Shown: positions 53,323-63,950, counted from the stretch's first letter. The stretch is DNA of 64,000 nucleotides from Brevibacterium epidermidis NBRC 14811 (GCF_001570805.1 NZ_BCSJ01000017.1:1-64000), one strand, 5' to 3'. Notes: generated from the sequence alone by a model not told the origin. Program-made: numbers and translations.

Positions 53323-54123
53323 ATGACACGAGTGAATGTTCTCAGCTTCGATCCTGCCGCCGTCAACTGCGGAGTCATCGTCGGCACTGATCGCACTCTG
53401 CTCGTCGATGCGGGGCCCGGCCCCGCGGCCGCCGCACATCTGGTGGAGCGGGCGGGCCGCCTCGGCGAGGGGGTCGGAGGTGAGCGTCCGCGCACGATGG
53501 AACTCGCGATCACCCATGATCACTGGGATCACTTCTTCGGCGCCGCCGCTGCCGTGTCTGCCGGAGTCACCGCCGTGTACGCATCATCGTCGTTCGCTGC
53601 CGATCAGGAGGCCACGGCGTGGATCGCTCTCGACGGAGTCGCCGGCGGTGACTTCCCGGATGACTTTCGGTCGAGCCTTCCCGACAACCCCGGCGACCTC
53701 ATCGTCGATGTCTCCCCCGTCGATCCGTCCCCCGGCAATGTGTGGCACCTCGACCTCGGCAGCTGTCCTGTCGAATTCCATGTCCTCGGTGGTCATTCGA
53801 CGGCCGATCTCGTCGTCCGACTGCCCGAGCTCGGCGTCGTCTTCGCCGGTGACCTGGTCGAGGAGGCTGCTCCGCCTCAGGCCGGTGCCGATGCCTCCCT
53901 GAGCCAATGGGCCTCGAGCCTGCACACCCTGCTGTCGTTCACCGAGGCGAAGACGTTCGTTCCCGGACACGGGGTCCCGGTGGATCGTGGTTTCCTCGCT
54001 CGTCAGCTCGCCGATATCGAGGGGCTGATGGTCGATCAGGGAGACGCCGAGGTGGCTCTGCCCGCCCGCTCAATGCCGGGTGACCATGATCGGTCGATTC
54101 CGCGGGAGCACCGTCTGGTCTGA
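53323..54123 (+). CDS. metallo-beta-lactamase-fold hydrolase
   Basis: 266 residues. Metal-binding motif THDHWDHFFG (HxHxDH type with Asp in the third place, as written HDHWDH), GGHSTADLVV, AGDLVEE and the final PGHG. Length and motif spacing fit the glyoxalase II-like general MBL hydrolases, with no lactonase or RNase extension. The active site binds two metals, but the substrate is not predictable. The divergent double-GNAT gene may act in the same pathway. Confidence 0.83.
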   Translation: MTRVNVLSFDPAAVNCGVIVGTDRTLLVDAGPGPAAAAHLVERAGRLGEGVGGERPRTMELAITHDHWDHFFGAAAAVSAGVTAVYASSSFAADQEATAWIALDGVAGGDFPDDFRSSLPDNPGDLIVDVSPVDPSPGNVWHLDLGSCPVEFHVLGGHSTADLVVRLPELGVVFAGDLVEEAAPPQAGADASLSQWASSLHTLLSFTEAKTFVPGHGVPVDRGFLARQLADIEGLMVDQGDAEVALPARSMPGDHDRSIPREHRLV

Positions 54124-54151
54124 GCGGTTCAGTCGAGAAACCGGCCCGGGG

Positions 54152-55363
54152 CTAGGATCCCTGCCGGTGCAGGGCGGTGACGAGATCGCCGCCGATGGCA
54201 CCGAACAGGGTCTGCGCCCAGACGCTGCGGCCTTCGACATAGGGGCGGTCGCCGTCGAAGATCCACTGCAGTTCTCGGCCGGATTGCAGATCGGACAGGC
54301 AGCCGGCGCAGACGGGGACGCGGACGCTCTTTCCCGCCAAGTGTCCCTTGCGCTCCGTGCTCACCAGCTGGTTCGACTGTGCTTCTCCGTGGAGAGGGTT
54401 GACCGTGCACAGGCTCTGCGGGAGGCCCCGGTTCTTTGCTGACTTCGCCGAGCCGGAGGCTCGTGAACCGCCGGACTTCCGGGCCCCGCGCTTGGTCGCT
54501 CTGTGCAGTTTCACCTCGGCGATCTCACGTCCGGCTTGTCGCAGCAGGACCATGGCTCCAGCGAGGTCGATGCGTTCGGCTTCGGCGTCGTCGACGATGG
54601 ACCTGGCCATCTGATAGGCGTCGAGGGCCCGTTCCGCTCCCTCGGCGTCAGCGGTGCTGAGGTTCTGGGTCTGCAGCTGCGTGATCTCGGCGGCCAGTTC
54701 CGTCGTGTCCTCGCTCAGTCCCTCCCGCAGGGTCTTCCGCTGCAGGTCATCGACCCGATCGAGCAGTCGTGCCGGCAATTCGAAGCGGCGGCGGGTGCGC
54801 GCAGCTTTCACCCGTTCCCGCCGAGATCGAGCGAACCAGATGAGAGCGACGACGAGTGCGAGAACCAGAACTGCTCCCCCGAGGAACAGCGTGGCGGTCG
54901 AACTCGGACCCTCGACCGTCTGCACTTCGCTGCCCGGTGCTTCCTGCCCGCTTTCGAACTTCGGGGCTTCCTGCGGATCCGCGTAGAGGTCGAGGAGCAT
55001 GTTCAGCTTCGTCTCCGAAGGAGTGCTGTAGCTCCATTGGTCGTGGCCGACGGCCAGCTGGTCCATCACCTGCATCTGCAGGTCGTGCTGGTCTTCGAAG
55101 GTGTAGTCGACGGCGAGGTCTGTGCTGGTGTCGATCATGATGAAGGATCCTTCGCCGCCGTTGAAGACCTTGATCTGCTCGAGCAGGTCCCGGTCGGCAC
55201 CTTCGTCTCCGGTGACGATGACGAAGACATCGAAGTCGAGGTTGTCGATCTTCGTCTCCGCCTTCTGCAGCAGCGTGTCGTTGATCTCCCCCTTCGCGGC
55301 ATTCGTCACGTAGACGGGGTCGGTCTTGAGCGCCTCGGCGATCGTCTGGGCCTGTTGAGTCAC
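54152..55363 (-). CDS. membrane protein with PVYV-type N-terminal domain and C-terminal Cys/His motif (trio member 3)
   Basis: 403 residues, GTG start overlapping the previous stop (GTGA). N-terminal domain (about 1-145) begins ALKTDPVYVTNAAKGEI and contains FDVFVIVTGDEG, one TM helix (about 155-180) followed by RSRRERVK, a long helical cytosolic region, and near the end CTVNPLHGEA ... VRVPVCAGCLSDLQSGR. The same order of elements occurs in the gene at 56172-57404. Possibly a TPM-like sensor or scaffold; function unknown. Last gene of a three-gene operon with four-base overlaps. Confidence 0.72.
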   Translation of the reverse strand: MTQQAQTIAEALKTDPVYVTNAAKGEINDTLLQKAETKIDNLDFDVFVIVTGDEGADRDLLEQIKVFNGGEGSFIMIDTSTDLAVDYTFEDQHDLQMQVMDQLAVGHDQWSYSTPSETKLNMLLDLYADPQEAPKFESGQEAPGSEVQTVEGPSSTATLFLGGAVLVLALVVALIWFARSRRERVKAARTRRRFELPARLLDRVDDLQRKTLREGLSEDTTELAAEITQLQTQNLSTADAEGAERALDAYQMARSIVDDAEAERIDLAGAMVLLRQAGREIAEVKLHRATKRGARKSGGSRASGSAKSAKNRGLPQSLCTVNPLHGEAQSNQLVSTERKGHLAGKSVRVPVCAGCLSDLQSGRELQWIFDGDRPYVEGRSVWAQTLFGAIGGDLVTALHRQGS

Positions 55364-56175
55364 TGCTTCGCTGTCCGTTTCTTCAGGGCGCGGCGGATGA
55401 AGTGGATTCCGACTCCGGCTCCCCCTCCGACGAGGATGCCGAAGACGGCTCCGGCAACGGCACCGCCGGTGCTGTATTCGAGGTCGTGAGGATCGGTGCC
55501 GGTATCGCGTCCGATGACCAGGGGGTTGCCGTGGTCGTCGTGCTTATACGAGTGCCTCGAAGCGAGGTCGACGGTCTCCGCGGAGCTGAGCGCTTTCACG
55601 CCCTTCAGTGCACTGCGGGAATCTGTTTCTTTGAACTCACCGCTCAGGTAGGCCATCTGGGGTCGGTACACCCCTTTCTCCGCGACGCCCATGAGTCCGG
55701 AGGCATCGACGGCCAGCACAGCCGCCTCGGTGTCGTCCATCTCAGTGACGATTCGGGCCGCGAGCAGATCGAGTTCGCCGTCCGCGTCGTCGAGGTCGGA
55801 ATTGTTGAGGAACGCAACGTAGATCGGGGTGTCGGCGTCTGCGATGGCAGTCCTGATCGCTGCGATCTCGTCGTCCTTGATGTCGAATCCGGGGTAGCCG
55901 TCGAAGTAGACGGGATCCTTGGCGAAGGACTTCGCTATCGCTTGGTAGCGGGATGGGTCGTAGTCAGGATCGAGAGCGCCCTCGATGCGATCGGTGTAGA
56001 TCGAGTCGACGTCGATCCGGCCGCTGTCGGCGATCTCGATGCGTTCGGCCTTCGTCTGGTCGAAGAAATGCCCGCTGAGCAGGGTGGCGCCGACCGACAC
56101 TGCGGCAACGGCGACGGCGGCGATGATCCAGTTGAGGATCCCGATCGGTCGCGGGGTTCCCGTGGCTGCCATCAT
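55360..56175 (-). CDS. short two-TM protein with PVYV-type domain (trio member 2)
   Basis: 271 residues from ATG 56175; the next codon is also ATG (56172) and is better spaced from GGAAGGAG. TM1 (about 10-34), an extracytoplasmic domain with SFAKDPVYFDGYPGFDIKDDEIAAI and PIYVAFLNNSD that parallels members 1 and 3, then a Gly-rich TM2 (about 238-260) and a basic tail (RRALKKRTAKQ). It lacks the Cys/His motif. ATGA overlap upstream and GTGA overlap downstream show tight coupling. No function known to me. Confidence 0.72.
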   Translation of the reverse strand: MMAATGTPRPIGILNWIIAAVAVAAVSVGATLLSGHFFDQTKAERIEIADSGRIDVDSIYTDRIEGALDPDYDPSRYQAIAKSFAKDPVYFDGYPGFDIKDDEIAAIRTAIADADTPIYVAFLNNSDLDDADGELDLLAARIVTEMDDTEAAVLAVDASGLMGVAEKGVYRPQMAYLSGEFKETDSRSALKGVKALSSAETVDLASRHSYKHDDHGNPLVIGRDTGTDPHDLEYSTGGAVAGAVFGILVGGGAGVGIHFIRRALKKRTAKQ

Positions 56176-57404
56176 CGGCTCCTTCCGACGGCGGAGCGCT
56201 GCGGACTCATCTCGTCCAGCACCGCCTCGTCGAGAGCTTGAAAGCTGCCGAAACCGGAGAGGGCGTAGACGTCGGAACGTTGGAAGTACGGGATCGCGCG
56301 ACGGGAACCGGGGCGTTTGGGCACCATCAGCCGCTGCGGGTCGTGGCCGGTCTCCAGTTCCTCGCGGCAGTCGGCGCACAGCGCAACGGTGAGACTGCGG
56401 CCGGACTGTTTGAGCACGTGGTCCTCGATGTCTCTGCGGTGGTGCGGGAACAGGAAGCAGAAGCGCGGTTCCTCATCGACCGTGCCGGAACGCCTGCGCA
56501 GCTGTCGGCGCACCCAGCGGTCCAGGGTGACGAGGACGAAGACTCCGTTGCGGTGGGCGAAGTCGGCGGATTCGGCCCAATCCGGGTGGGCCGCGGTCAG
56601 GGCCGTCAGTGCTTCTTGGATTCGTCGGCCTCGGTCGTACAGGGCCCACGTCTCGTCATCGGGACGGACGGGTTCGGGGATCGGGGCGGCCGCCTCGGTG
56701 ACAGCTTTCTTCAGGTTATGCGAATTGACCAGTTCCGGCTTCGTCGTCAGCTCTGTCCGCCAGGAATAGCGATTGCGGCGGCCGAGCAGCCACAGGCTTG
56801 CGCCGAGGGCGGCGACAGTCGTCGCACCGAAGACGAGCGCGTCGGGATCGGAGTTGTCGAGGCCGAAGCGCTCGATGTAGTCCTCGCTGCGGGTGCCGAC
56901 GTCGCGGGTGTCGAAATCCGGTGCAGGCGGAGGTTCGGTGCCGTCTGCGGCGGCGACGAGGACCTGCAGATAGTAGGGAACGGCGAGTTCGACGGGGATG
57001 AAGTCGTCGGATTTCGACCGCATCAGTTCGGGGGCTCCTGTGGGAACGACGGGTCCGTTGTCGGTGACGAGATAGGCGTACGAGCGGGCGGCGGTATCGC
57101 CTTCGCTGAAGAGGACGAGGGTCTGCTTCTCCCCCGACTTCTCGTGCATGTCGAATGCGAAGTCCGAAGTGAACTTCGCCCAATCACCATGGCCCATGAT
57201 CTGGAGTTTGGGGATGATGGCGAGGAAATGGGTGAGACCGGTGTCCTCGGTCTGCTGAGAGGCATGCCGGATGGCGTTGAGTTGGTTCTCGGTCAGTCCC
57301 GGCCTGATGATCTCGTCGATGAAGAGGGGCCGCTGCGCCCACGTACCGCGAATGCGGTCGCGCAGCTGCTCTTGCGCGCGGGCGTAGCTCGTCGTCTCAG
57401 TCAC
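56172..57404 (-). CDS. membrane protein with PVYV-like N-terminal domain and C-terminal Cys/His motif (trio member 1)
   Basis: 410 residues. N-terminal domain (RPLFIDEIIRPGLTENQLNAI, in part, and THFLAIIPK) corresponds to the DPVYV domain of its two neighbours, one TM helix (about 188-208), then a cytosolic part with CFLFPHHRRDIE ... LTVALCADCREELETGHDP. The C-x-x-x-P-x-H ... CAxC layout matches member 3 and could bind zinc. First gene of the operon, opposite in orientation to nothing nearby and reading toward rpoB. Function unknown. Confidence 0.72.
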   Translation of the reverse strand: MTETTSYARAQEQLRDRIRGTWAQRPLFIDEIIRPGLTENQLNAIRHASQQTEDTGLTHFLAIIPKLQIMGHGDWAKFTSDFAFDMHEKSGEKQTLVLFSEGDTAARSYAYLVTDNGPVVPTGAPELMRSKSDDFIPVELAVPYYLQVLVAAADGTEPPPAPDFDTRDVGTRSEDYIERFGLDNSDPDALVFGATTVAALGASLWLLGRRNRYSWRTELTTKPELVNSHNLKKAVTEAAAPIPEPVRPDDETWALYDRGRRIQEALTALTAAHPDWAESADFAHRNGVFVLVTLDRWVRRQLRRRSGTVDEEPRFCFLFPHHRRDIEDHVLKQSGRSLTVALCADCREELETGHDPQRLMVPKRPGSRRAIPYFQRSDVYALSGFGSFQALDEAVLDEMSPQRSAVGRSR

Positions 57405-57544
57405 CAGTCAAGGATAATTCAGCTTCTGCCCAGCCTCTGTCGATCGGTGTTCCGAATCGGTCACATGGCTGCGGAACGGGGTGGGCATCCTCGGCGAGGG
57501 AAGGCATTTTCGGCCGGGGCGGAATTTTCGGCGAGGGATGCAAA

Positions 57545-57572
57545 GAACCCCCACAGCGGACTGTGGGGGTTC
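57545..57572 (-). terminator. rplJL terminator
   Basis: 12-bp perfect stem GAACCCCCACAG (57545-57556) with 57561-57572, loop CGGA/TCCG, followed by TTTG on the minus strand, 38 bases past rplL. Separates rplJL from the membrane trio. Confidence 0.88.
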
Positions 57573-57609
57573 GAAGCCTCAGGCAGCAGTCAGGCTGCTG
57601 CCCAGAAGA

Positions 57610-57996
57610 TCACTTGAGGGTGACGGTGGCGCCGGCAGCCTCGAGGGTCTCCTTGGCCTTCTCGGCGTCTTCCTTCGAAGCGCCTTCGAGGACGGCCTTG
57701 GGAGCTCCGTCGACGAGGTCCTTGGCTTCCTTGAGTCCGAGGGAGGTGAGTCCACGAACTTCCTTGATGACGGGAACCTTCTTCTCGCCGGCCGATTCGA
57801 GGATGACGTCGAATTCGGTCTGCTCTTCAGCAGCGGCTTCTCCGCCACCAGCGGCAGCAGGAGCAGCGGCAACGGCGGCCGGAGCGGCAGCCTCGACGTC
57901 GAACTCTTCTTCGAACTTCTTGACGAACTCGGACAGTTCGATGAGGGTGAGCTCCTTGAAAGCCTCGAGGAGCTCGTCGGTGGTGAGCTTAGCCAT
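57610..57996 (-). CDS. rplL: 50S ribosomal protein L7/L12 (bL12)
   Basis: 128 residues. N-terminal dimerisation domain ([29 protein letters not shown], in part), Ala/Pro/Gly hinge (about 36-58), and C-terminal factor-binding domain [22 protein letters not shown]. Recruits translation GTPases. 59 bases after rplJ. In most bacteria rpoB follows; here a terminator and accessory genes intervene. Confidence 0.98.
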   Translation of the reverse strand: MAKLTTDELLEAFKELTLIELSEFVKKFEEEFDVEAAAPAAVAAAPAAAGGGEAAAEEQTEFDVILESAGEKKVPVIKEVRGLTSLGLKEAKDLVDGAPKAVLEGASKEDAEKAKETLEAAGATVTLK

Positions 57997-58055
57997 GGTG
58001 GCTAGTCCTTCCTGTTTTGGTCACGATCAGTGACCGATTCGGTTTGGGGTGATGC

Positions 58056-58589
58056 TCAGGCGTCGGATGCAGGAGCGTCGTCCTGCTTCTCGCGCAGTGC
58101 ATCGACAGTGCGCACGGCCTTGACCAGCGGAGCGGTGAAGAGGTAAGCCGCCTGGTGGAGGCTTGCCTTCATAGCACCAGCTGCCTTTGCAAGCAGCACT
58201 TCGCGGGATTCGAGGTCGGCGAGCTGGTTGACCTGTTCGGGGCTGAGTGCGGCTCCATCGAAGTAGCCGCCCTTCACCACGAGCTTGTCGTTCGCCTTGG
58301 CAAAGTTACGCAGAGCCTTGGCAGCCTCAGGTGGTTCACCGTTGACGAACGCGATCGCGGTGGGCCCATTGAGGTGCTCATCGAGACCGGTGACTCCGGC
58401 TTCCTTGGCTGCAATTTTGGTCAGCGTGTTCTTTACCACGGCGTAGCTGACGTTCTCACCGAGAGAGACGCGCAGTTCTTTCATCTGCGCGACGGTGAGA
58501 CCGCGGTACTCGGTCAGCAACACAGCGTCGGAGTTCTCAAACTGCTGTTTGATCTCCTCGACTGCGGCTGCCTTGTCTGGCCTCGCCAT
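58056..58589 (-). CDS. rplJ: 50S ribosomal protein L10 (uL10)
   Basis: 177 residues from ATG 58589 ([17 protein letters not shown]); longer frames run into the leader. [33 protein letters not shown] and GPTAIAFV are diagnostic; the C-terminal helix binds L7/L12 dimers. The upstream leader contains an attenuator-like structure, consistent with L10 autoregulation. Confidence 0.98.
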   Translation of the reverse strand: MARPDKAAAVEEIKQQFENSDAVLLTEYRGLTVAQMKELRVSLGENVSYAVVKNTLTKIAAKEAGVTGLDEHLNGPTAIAFVNGEPPEAAKALRNFAKANDKLVVKGGYFDGAALSPEQVNQLADLESREVLLAKAAGAMKASLHQAAYLFTAPLVKAVRTVDALREKQDDAPASDA

Positions 58590-58865
58590 GGTGTTCCTTT
58601 CATAAGTCGTCCGGTCTGTCCCGACAACAGAAAAAGCGCTCCACGCAGGAAGGCGTGAAACGCTTGGCCGTCTGATTCCATACGGAACCTGACGGAAGAA
58701 TCTCGAGCTCACCTGCGTGGGTCACTCACTAGGAGTCTTCGTCTGCGGGCACCGGGATTCGATGGCGAATCCTGATGATTCCACAGAGACCGACGGTCTT
58801 GGGTAGTTCAAGTCTAGCTAAGTCTTTCCCGGCAAGTCCAATCCGACCACCGAGACCCCTCCCAC
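58590..58865 (-). promoter_or_regulatory. rplJL leader with attenuator
   Basis: On the minus strand an intrinsic terminator (58635-58664; 12-bp stem with two G-U pairs, loop CTTCCT, then TTTTT) lies 46 bases before rplJ. CCTGCGTGG at 58641-58649 within its descending arm can instead pair with CCACGCAGG at 58712-58720 upstream, so the two folds exclude each other. This matches an L10-leader attenuation arrangement. TAGACT (58816-58811) may be the -10, with TTGGAC 19 bp upstream; that spacing is poor. Confidence 0.6.
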
Positions 58866-58923
58866 ACTACCTGACGGCGGCGCAGCAACCTGGCGCGAGG
58901 TTGCTGCGCCGCCGTCAGGTAGT
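58866..58923. repeat. palindromic repeat, copy 1
   Basis: 26-bp perfect arms (58866-58891, 58898-58923) around GGCGCG. Core CTACCTGACGGCGGC. Lies between the rplJ leader and the alcohol dehydrogenase gene and probably also terminates the latter. Two further copies occur within 4.3 kb. Confidence 0.9.
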
Positions 58924-58948
58924 CCTAGGGCGCGGGTGTGCTTGTTCG

Positions 58949-59968
58949 TCAGTATTCGATGACGACGCGCCCGTCGATCTTGCCGTGGATCATCTCATCG
59001 AAGATCGCGTTGATGTCCTCGAGCGGACGCTTCGTGAACGTCGGGTGGATCTTGCCGGCGGCATAGAACTCGAGCGCCTCGACCATGTCCTGCCGGGTGC
59101 CGACGATCGAACCGCGGATCGTCAGACCCTTGAGCACGATGTCGAAGATCGGGGCCGGGAAATCGCCGGGCGGCAGTCCGTTGAAGACGATAGTGCCGCC
59201 TCGGCGAGTCATTCCGATCGCCTGACCGAACGCGGCCGGGTGGACGGCGGTGACGAGGACTCCGTGGGAGCCGCCGATCTTGTCCTGGATGATCTCGGCC
59301 GGATCCTCGGCGAAGGCGTTGACGGTGATCTCGGCACCGTGCTTCTTCGCCAGCGCCAGCTTGTCGTCGGCGACATCGACGGCCACGACGCGCATGCCCA
59401 TGGCGACTGCGTACTGGACGGCGATGTGGCCGAGTCCGCCGATTCCGGAGATGACGACCCACTGGCCCGGCTTCACCTCGGTGCGTTTGAGTCCCTTGTA
59501 CACGGTGACGCCGGCGCACAGGACCGGGGCGATCTCATAGGGATCGGCACCGTCGGGGATGATGGCAGCGAACTTCGTGTCGACGAGCATGTACTCGCCG
59601 AAGGAGCCGTCGATGCCGTAGCCGCCGTTGACCTGCGATTCGCAGAGGGTCTCCCAGCCCTGACGGCAGTGCTCACAGGTTCCGCACGCGCTCCACAGCC
59701 ATGCGTTGCCGATCATCTGTCCGACCTCGACATCGGTGACGCCTTCGCCGACCTTCTCGACGACGCCGACTCCTTCATGTCCCGGGATCAGCGGCACCTT
59801 CGGCTTGACCGGCCAGTCACCGTGCGCAGCATGGAGGTCGGTGTGGCAGACACCGGAGGCGATGAGTTTGACCAAAGCCTGACCCGGGCCGGGTTCGGGA
59901 ATCGCATTGTCTCCGACGACGAGTTCCTGGCCGAAGCCCTCGACCACTGCAGCTTTCATTGCGGACAT
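58949..59968 (-). CDS. adhP: zinc-dependent alcohol dehydrogenase (AdhP type)
   Basis: 339 residues from ATG 59968, six bases after AAGGAG; ATGs at 59971 and 59959 are alternatives. Catalytic zinc segment SGVCHTDLHAAHGDW, GHEGVGVV, structural zinc cysteines CGTCEHCRQGWETLC and NAD motif GIGGLGHIAVQYA. Oxidises ethanol and other primary alcohols to aldehydes, which the adjacent aldehyde dehydrogenase would consume. A palindromic repeat separates it from that gene, so whether the two are co-transcribed is uncertain. Confidence 0.93.
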   Translation of the reverse strand: MSAMKAAVVEGFGQELVVGDNAIPEPGPGQALVKLIASGVCHTDLHAAHGDWPVKPKVPLIPGHEGVGVVEKVGEGVTDVEVGQMIGNAWLWSACGTCEHCRQGWETLCESQVNGGYGIDGSFGEYMLVDTKFAAIIPDGADPYEIAPVLCAGVTVYKGLKRTEVKPGQWVVISGIGGLGHIAVQYAVAMGMRVVAVDVADDKLALAKKHGAEITVNAFAEDPAEIIQDKIGGSHGVLVTAVHPAAFGQAIGMTRRGGTIVFNGLPPGDFPAPIFDIVLKGLTIRGSIVGTRQDMVEALEFYAAGKIHPTFTKRPLEDINAIFDEMIHGKIDGRVVIEY

Positions 59969-60028
59969 CATTCGCTCCTTTGTGATGATGGTTGATGAGG
60001 CGATGCGGGGTTTGAACTTTGGTTGGTA

Positions 60029-60084
60029 CTACCTGACGGCGGCCCAGATACCTGGCGCGAGGTTGCTGCGCCGCCGTCGGGTAG
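60029..60084. repeat. palindromic repeat, copy 2
   Basis: 25-nt arms (60029-60053, 60060-60084) around GGCGCG. The left arm CTACCTGACGGCGGCCCAG is identical to that of copy 3; four positions differ between its own arms. Followed by CAATTGGG, also shared with copy 3. Confidence 0.9.
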
Positions 60085-60093
60085 CAATTGGGA

Positions 60094-61617
<1,524 letters not shown>

Positions 61618-61762
61618 TGCAACTCCTTTGATGCGTCTGATTCCGCCGGATTATCTCCGTGTGACCACGACGCTACCGAGCGCAACGTTGCATGTGGGTT
61701 GCATCACATCGCCGAGGCGACCGCACCGTCCCGTACGCCGAACCAGTATGGGTTCGCCGAGG

Positions 61763-63040
61763 TCAGAGACCCAGCGCCTCCAGGCGCACGACCGCGGCGT
61801 TGCGCTCGGCGGCCTCGGGCGGGGCCAGGCGCAGCACGGTCATGAGGACTTCGACGTCGTCGCGGAAGTCCGGCAGGTTCGCAAACCGCCACAGCTGTTG
61901 CCAGGTTCCGTCCTGCAGCAGGGTCGCGCGCATGAGCGCATCGACCTCCGCTCCGATCTCGCGCACTCCCGGCGCGTCGGAGTCCGGCAGGACGGATCCC
62001 GTGAACTGCTCGAGGGCCGAATCCGCGTCACCGCTGGCCAGTGCCTGAACGGTCCGCTCGAGATCCGAATCGACGTCACCACACAGCTGGTAGGGGCGGG
62101 CTTCGATGCGCAGATCGCCGAGGCTGCCGATCGTTCTGCGCAGACGATTGATCTCCGCCCGGACCGTGACTTCGCTACCGCCGACCGTCCACAGCCGCTC
62201 CACCAGTCCGGCACCACTGATGCCGTCGGGAAACCGGTGCAGCAGCAACAGGATTTCGGCATGACGGCGGGTCAGGGGAATCCGCGTTCCGTCGGGGCCT
62301 TCCAAGGCGGGGCTGGGACCGAGCACGGTCAGTCTGGTTCCGGCCGCCTCGGCGCCGGTGTTCATCTGCTGCGGGGTGAAGAGTTGGGACAGCTGGGCAC
62401 CGGCGGCCTTGGCCGTCGATGACAGCAGCGGCAACACGATGGAGGACACGGCGTCGTCTCCCCCGGTGACGTCGATGATCCCGATGACCTGCCCGGTCAG
62501 CGGGTGCGTGACGGGAACCGCGCTGCAGCTCCAGGAATGGACGTCGGGGGCGAAATGCTCGGCACGGCTGACCTGCACGGGCTGGCCCGAGCGCAGAGCC
62601 AGCGCGGGGGCGGAGGTGCCCATGACCTCTTCTGACCAGTCCGAGCCGGAGACGAAGCCCATGGCTTCGGCGCGGTTGCGTACGCCCCGCTCCCCCTCGA
62701 CCCACAGCAGCCGGCCCTGTTCGTCGCCGAGCGCGGCAAGGAGTCCGGCGTCTTTGGCGGGTTCGATGAGGTGGGATCGCAGCAGCGGCATGATCGCATG
62801 GAAGGGATGGCGTCGGCGCACCTCGGCGAGTCGGTCGGCTTCGTATGCGACCTGAACCTGGACGCTGTCGGGATCGCGCAGCCGGGCCAGAGACCGGTCC
62901 CATGATTCCAAGACAGAGGCACGCACCCCGGGTCCTGACGAGGGCAGGTGGAGGCTTGTCTCCGATGGTCCGGCCAGACGCTCATGTGCGCGTCGAACGG
63001 CACGCTGATAGGTGTCTTCGAGCAGCAGCGTCGAATTCAT
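61763..63040 (-). CDS. AcoR-like GAF-domain transcriptional regulator
   Basis: 425 residues. N-terminal region with SVLESWDRSL (about 44-53), typical of AcoR/acetoin-operon activators; GAF sensor domain (about 80-225) with GSDWSEEVMGTSAPALAL and VTHPLTGQVIGIIDVTGG; a C-terminal winged-helix segment (about 250-325) with RRHAEILLLLHRFPDGISG and VTVRAEINRLRRTIG. The sigma-54 AAA+ domain of AcoR is absent, as in actinobacterial forms. Same strand and 145 bases upstream of the aldehyde dehydrogenase gene, its likely target. Confidence 0.85.
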   Translation of the reverse strand: MNSTLLLEDTYQRAVRRAHERLAGPSETSLHLPSSGPGVRASVLESWDRSLARLRDPDSVQVQVAYEADRLAEVRRRHPFHAIMPLLRSHLIEPAKDAGLLAALGDEQGRLLWVEGERGVRNRAEAMGFVSGSDWSEEVMGTSAPALALRSGQPVQVSRAEHFAPDVHSWSCSAVPVTHPLTGQVIGIIDVTGGDDAVSSIVLPLLSSTAKAAGAQLSQLFTPQQMNTGAEAAGTRLTVLGPSPALEGPDGTRIPLTRRHAEILLLLHRFPDGISGAGLVERLWTVGGSEVTVRAEINRLRRTIGSLGDLRIEARPYQLCGDVDSDLERTVQALASGDADSALEQFTGSVLPDSDAPGVREIGAEVDALMRATLLQDGTWQQLWRFANLPDFRDDVEVLMTVLRLAPPEAAERNAAVVRLEALGL

Positions 63041-63136
63041 GGCGGACGGTCCACCTCCATCGGCGGGTGTCGGAAAAGAGACTGCTCATAATCTAATCGC
63101 GAACCCGTCCCTGAACAAGGCCCCACCCTCCCAGAA

Positions 63137-63192
63137 CTACCTGACGGCGGCCCAGATACCTCGCGCGAGGTTGCTGGGCCGCCGTCAGGTAG
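63137..63192. repeat. palindromic repeat, copy 3
   Basis: 25-nt arms (63137-63161, 63168-63192) around CGCGCG. Same left arm and same CAATTGGG flank as copy 2. It lies between the regulator and rplA, closing the inserted dehydrogenase cassette. Confidence 0.9.
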
Positions 63193-63207
63193 CAATTGGG
63201 GAAAAGA

Positions 63208-63241
63208 AGAGGGCGGGAGCGAATGTTCGCTCCCGCCCTCT
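63208..63241 (-). terminator. rplA terminator
   Basis: 16-bp near-continuous palindrome AGAGGGCGGGAGCGAA (63208-63223) with 63226-63241, 14 bases past the rplA stop, followed by CTTTTC on the minus strand. Confidence 0.88.
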
Positions 63242-63254
63242 GTCTATGCATCGA

Positions 63255-63950
63255 TCAGACGCGCAGACCCGAGTGGTCGACCGGAACGGCGGGGCCGTTC
63301 GAGGTCGTGATCGTGGCCTTGCTGATGTAGCGGCCCTTCGACGAGGACGGCTTCAGACGCAGGATCTCGTCGATCGCAGCATCGAAGTTCGCCTGCAGAG
63401 CTTCCTCGGAGAAGGAGACCTTTCCGATGATGAAGTGCAGGTTCGAGTGCTTGTCGACGCGGAATTCGATCTTTCCGCCCTTGATGTCAGTCACGGCCTT
63501 TGCGACATCCATGGTCACGGTGCCGGTCTTCGGGTTCGGCATCAGGCCACGGGGACCCAGCACCTTACCGAGACGACCGACCTTGCCCATCATGTCGGGG
63601 GTCGCAACAGCGGCATCGAAGTCGGTGAACCCTCCGGCCACCTTCTCCAGCAGGTCATCGGAGCCGACGTAGTCAGCACCTGCTTCACGGGCAGCTTCTG
63701 CACGGTCGCCGGCAGCGAACACCAGGACCCGAGCGGTCTTACCGGTACCATGCGGAAGGTTGACGGTGCCGCGCACCATCTGGTCCGCCTTGCGGGGGTC
63801 AACACCCAGGCGGAGAGCGACCTCGACGGTGGCGTCGTACTTCGCCACGTTGGTCTCTTTGGCCAGGGCGATTGCCTGAGCCGGTTCGTAGTTCACATCT
63901 GCGGCGATCTTCTCAGCCGCGGCCTGATAGGCCTTCGAACGCTTTGCCAT
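63255..63950 (-). CDS. rplA: 50S ribosomal protein L1 (uL1)
   Basis: 231 residues from ATG 63950 ([15 protein letters not shown]), eight bases after AAGGAG; the open frame continues upstream to the window edge without support. [30 protein letters not shown] (in part), [12 protein letters not shown] and [21 protein letters not shown] are diagnostic. Forms the L1 stalk. rplK would lie just beyond the window. rplJL, normally next, is displaced 4.5 kb. Confidence 0.97.
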   Translation of the reverse strand: MAKRSKAYQAAAEKIAADVNYEPAQAIALAKETNVAKYDATVEVALRLGVDPRKADQMVRGTVNLPHGTGKTARVLVFAAGDRAEAAREAGADYVGSDDLLEKVAGGFTDFDAAVATPDMMGKVGRLGKVLGPRGLMPNPKTGTVTMDVAKAVTDIKGGKIEFRVDKHSNLHFIIGKVSFSEEALQANFDAAIDEILRLKPSSSKGRYISKATITTSNGPAVPVDHSGLRV

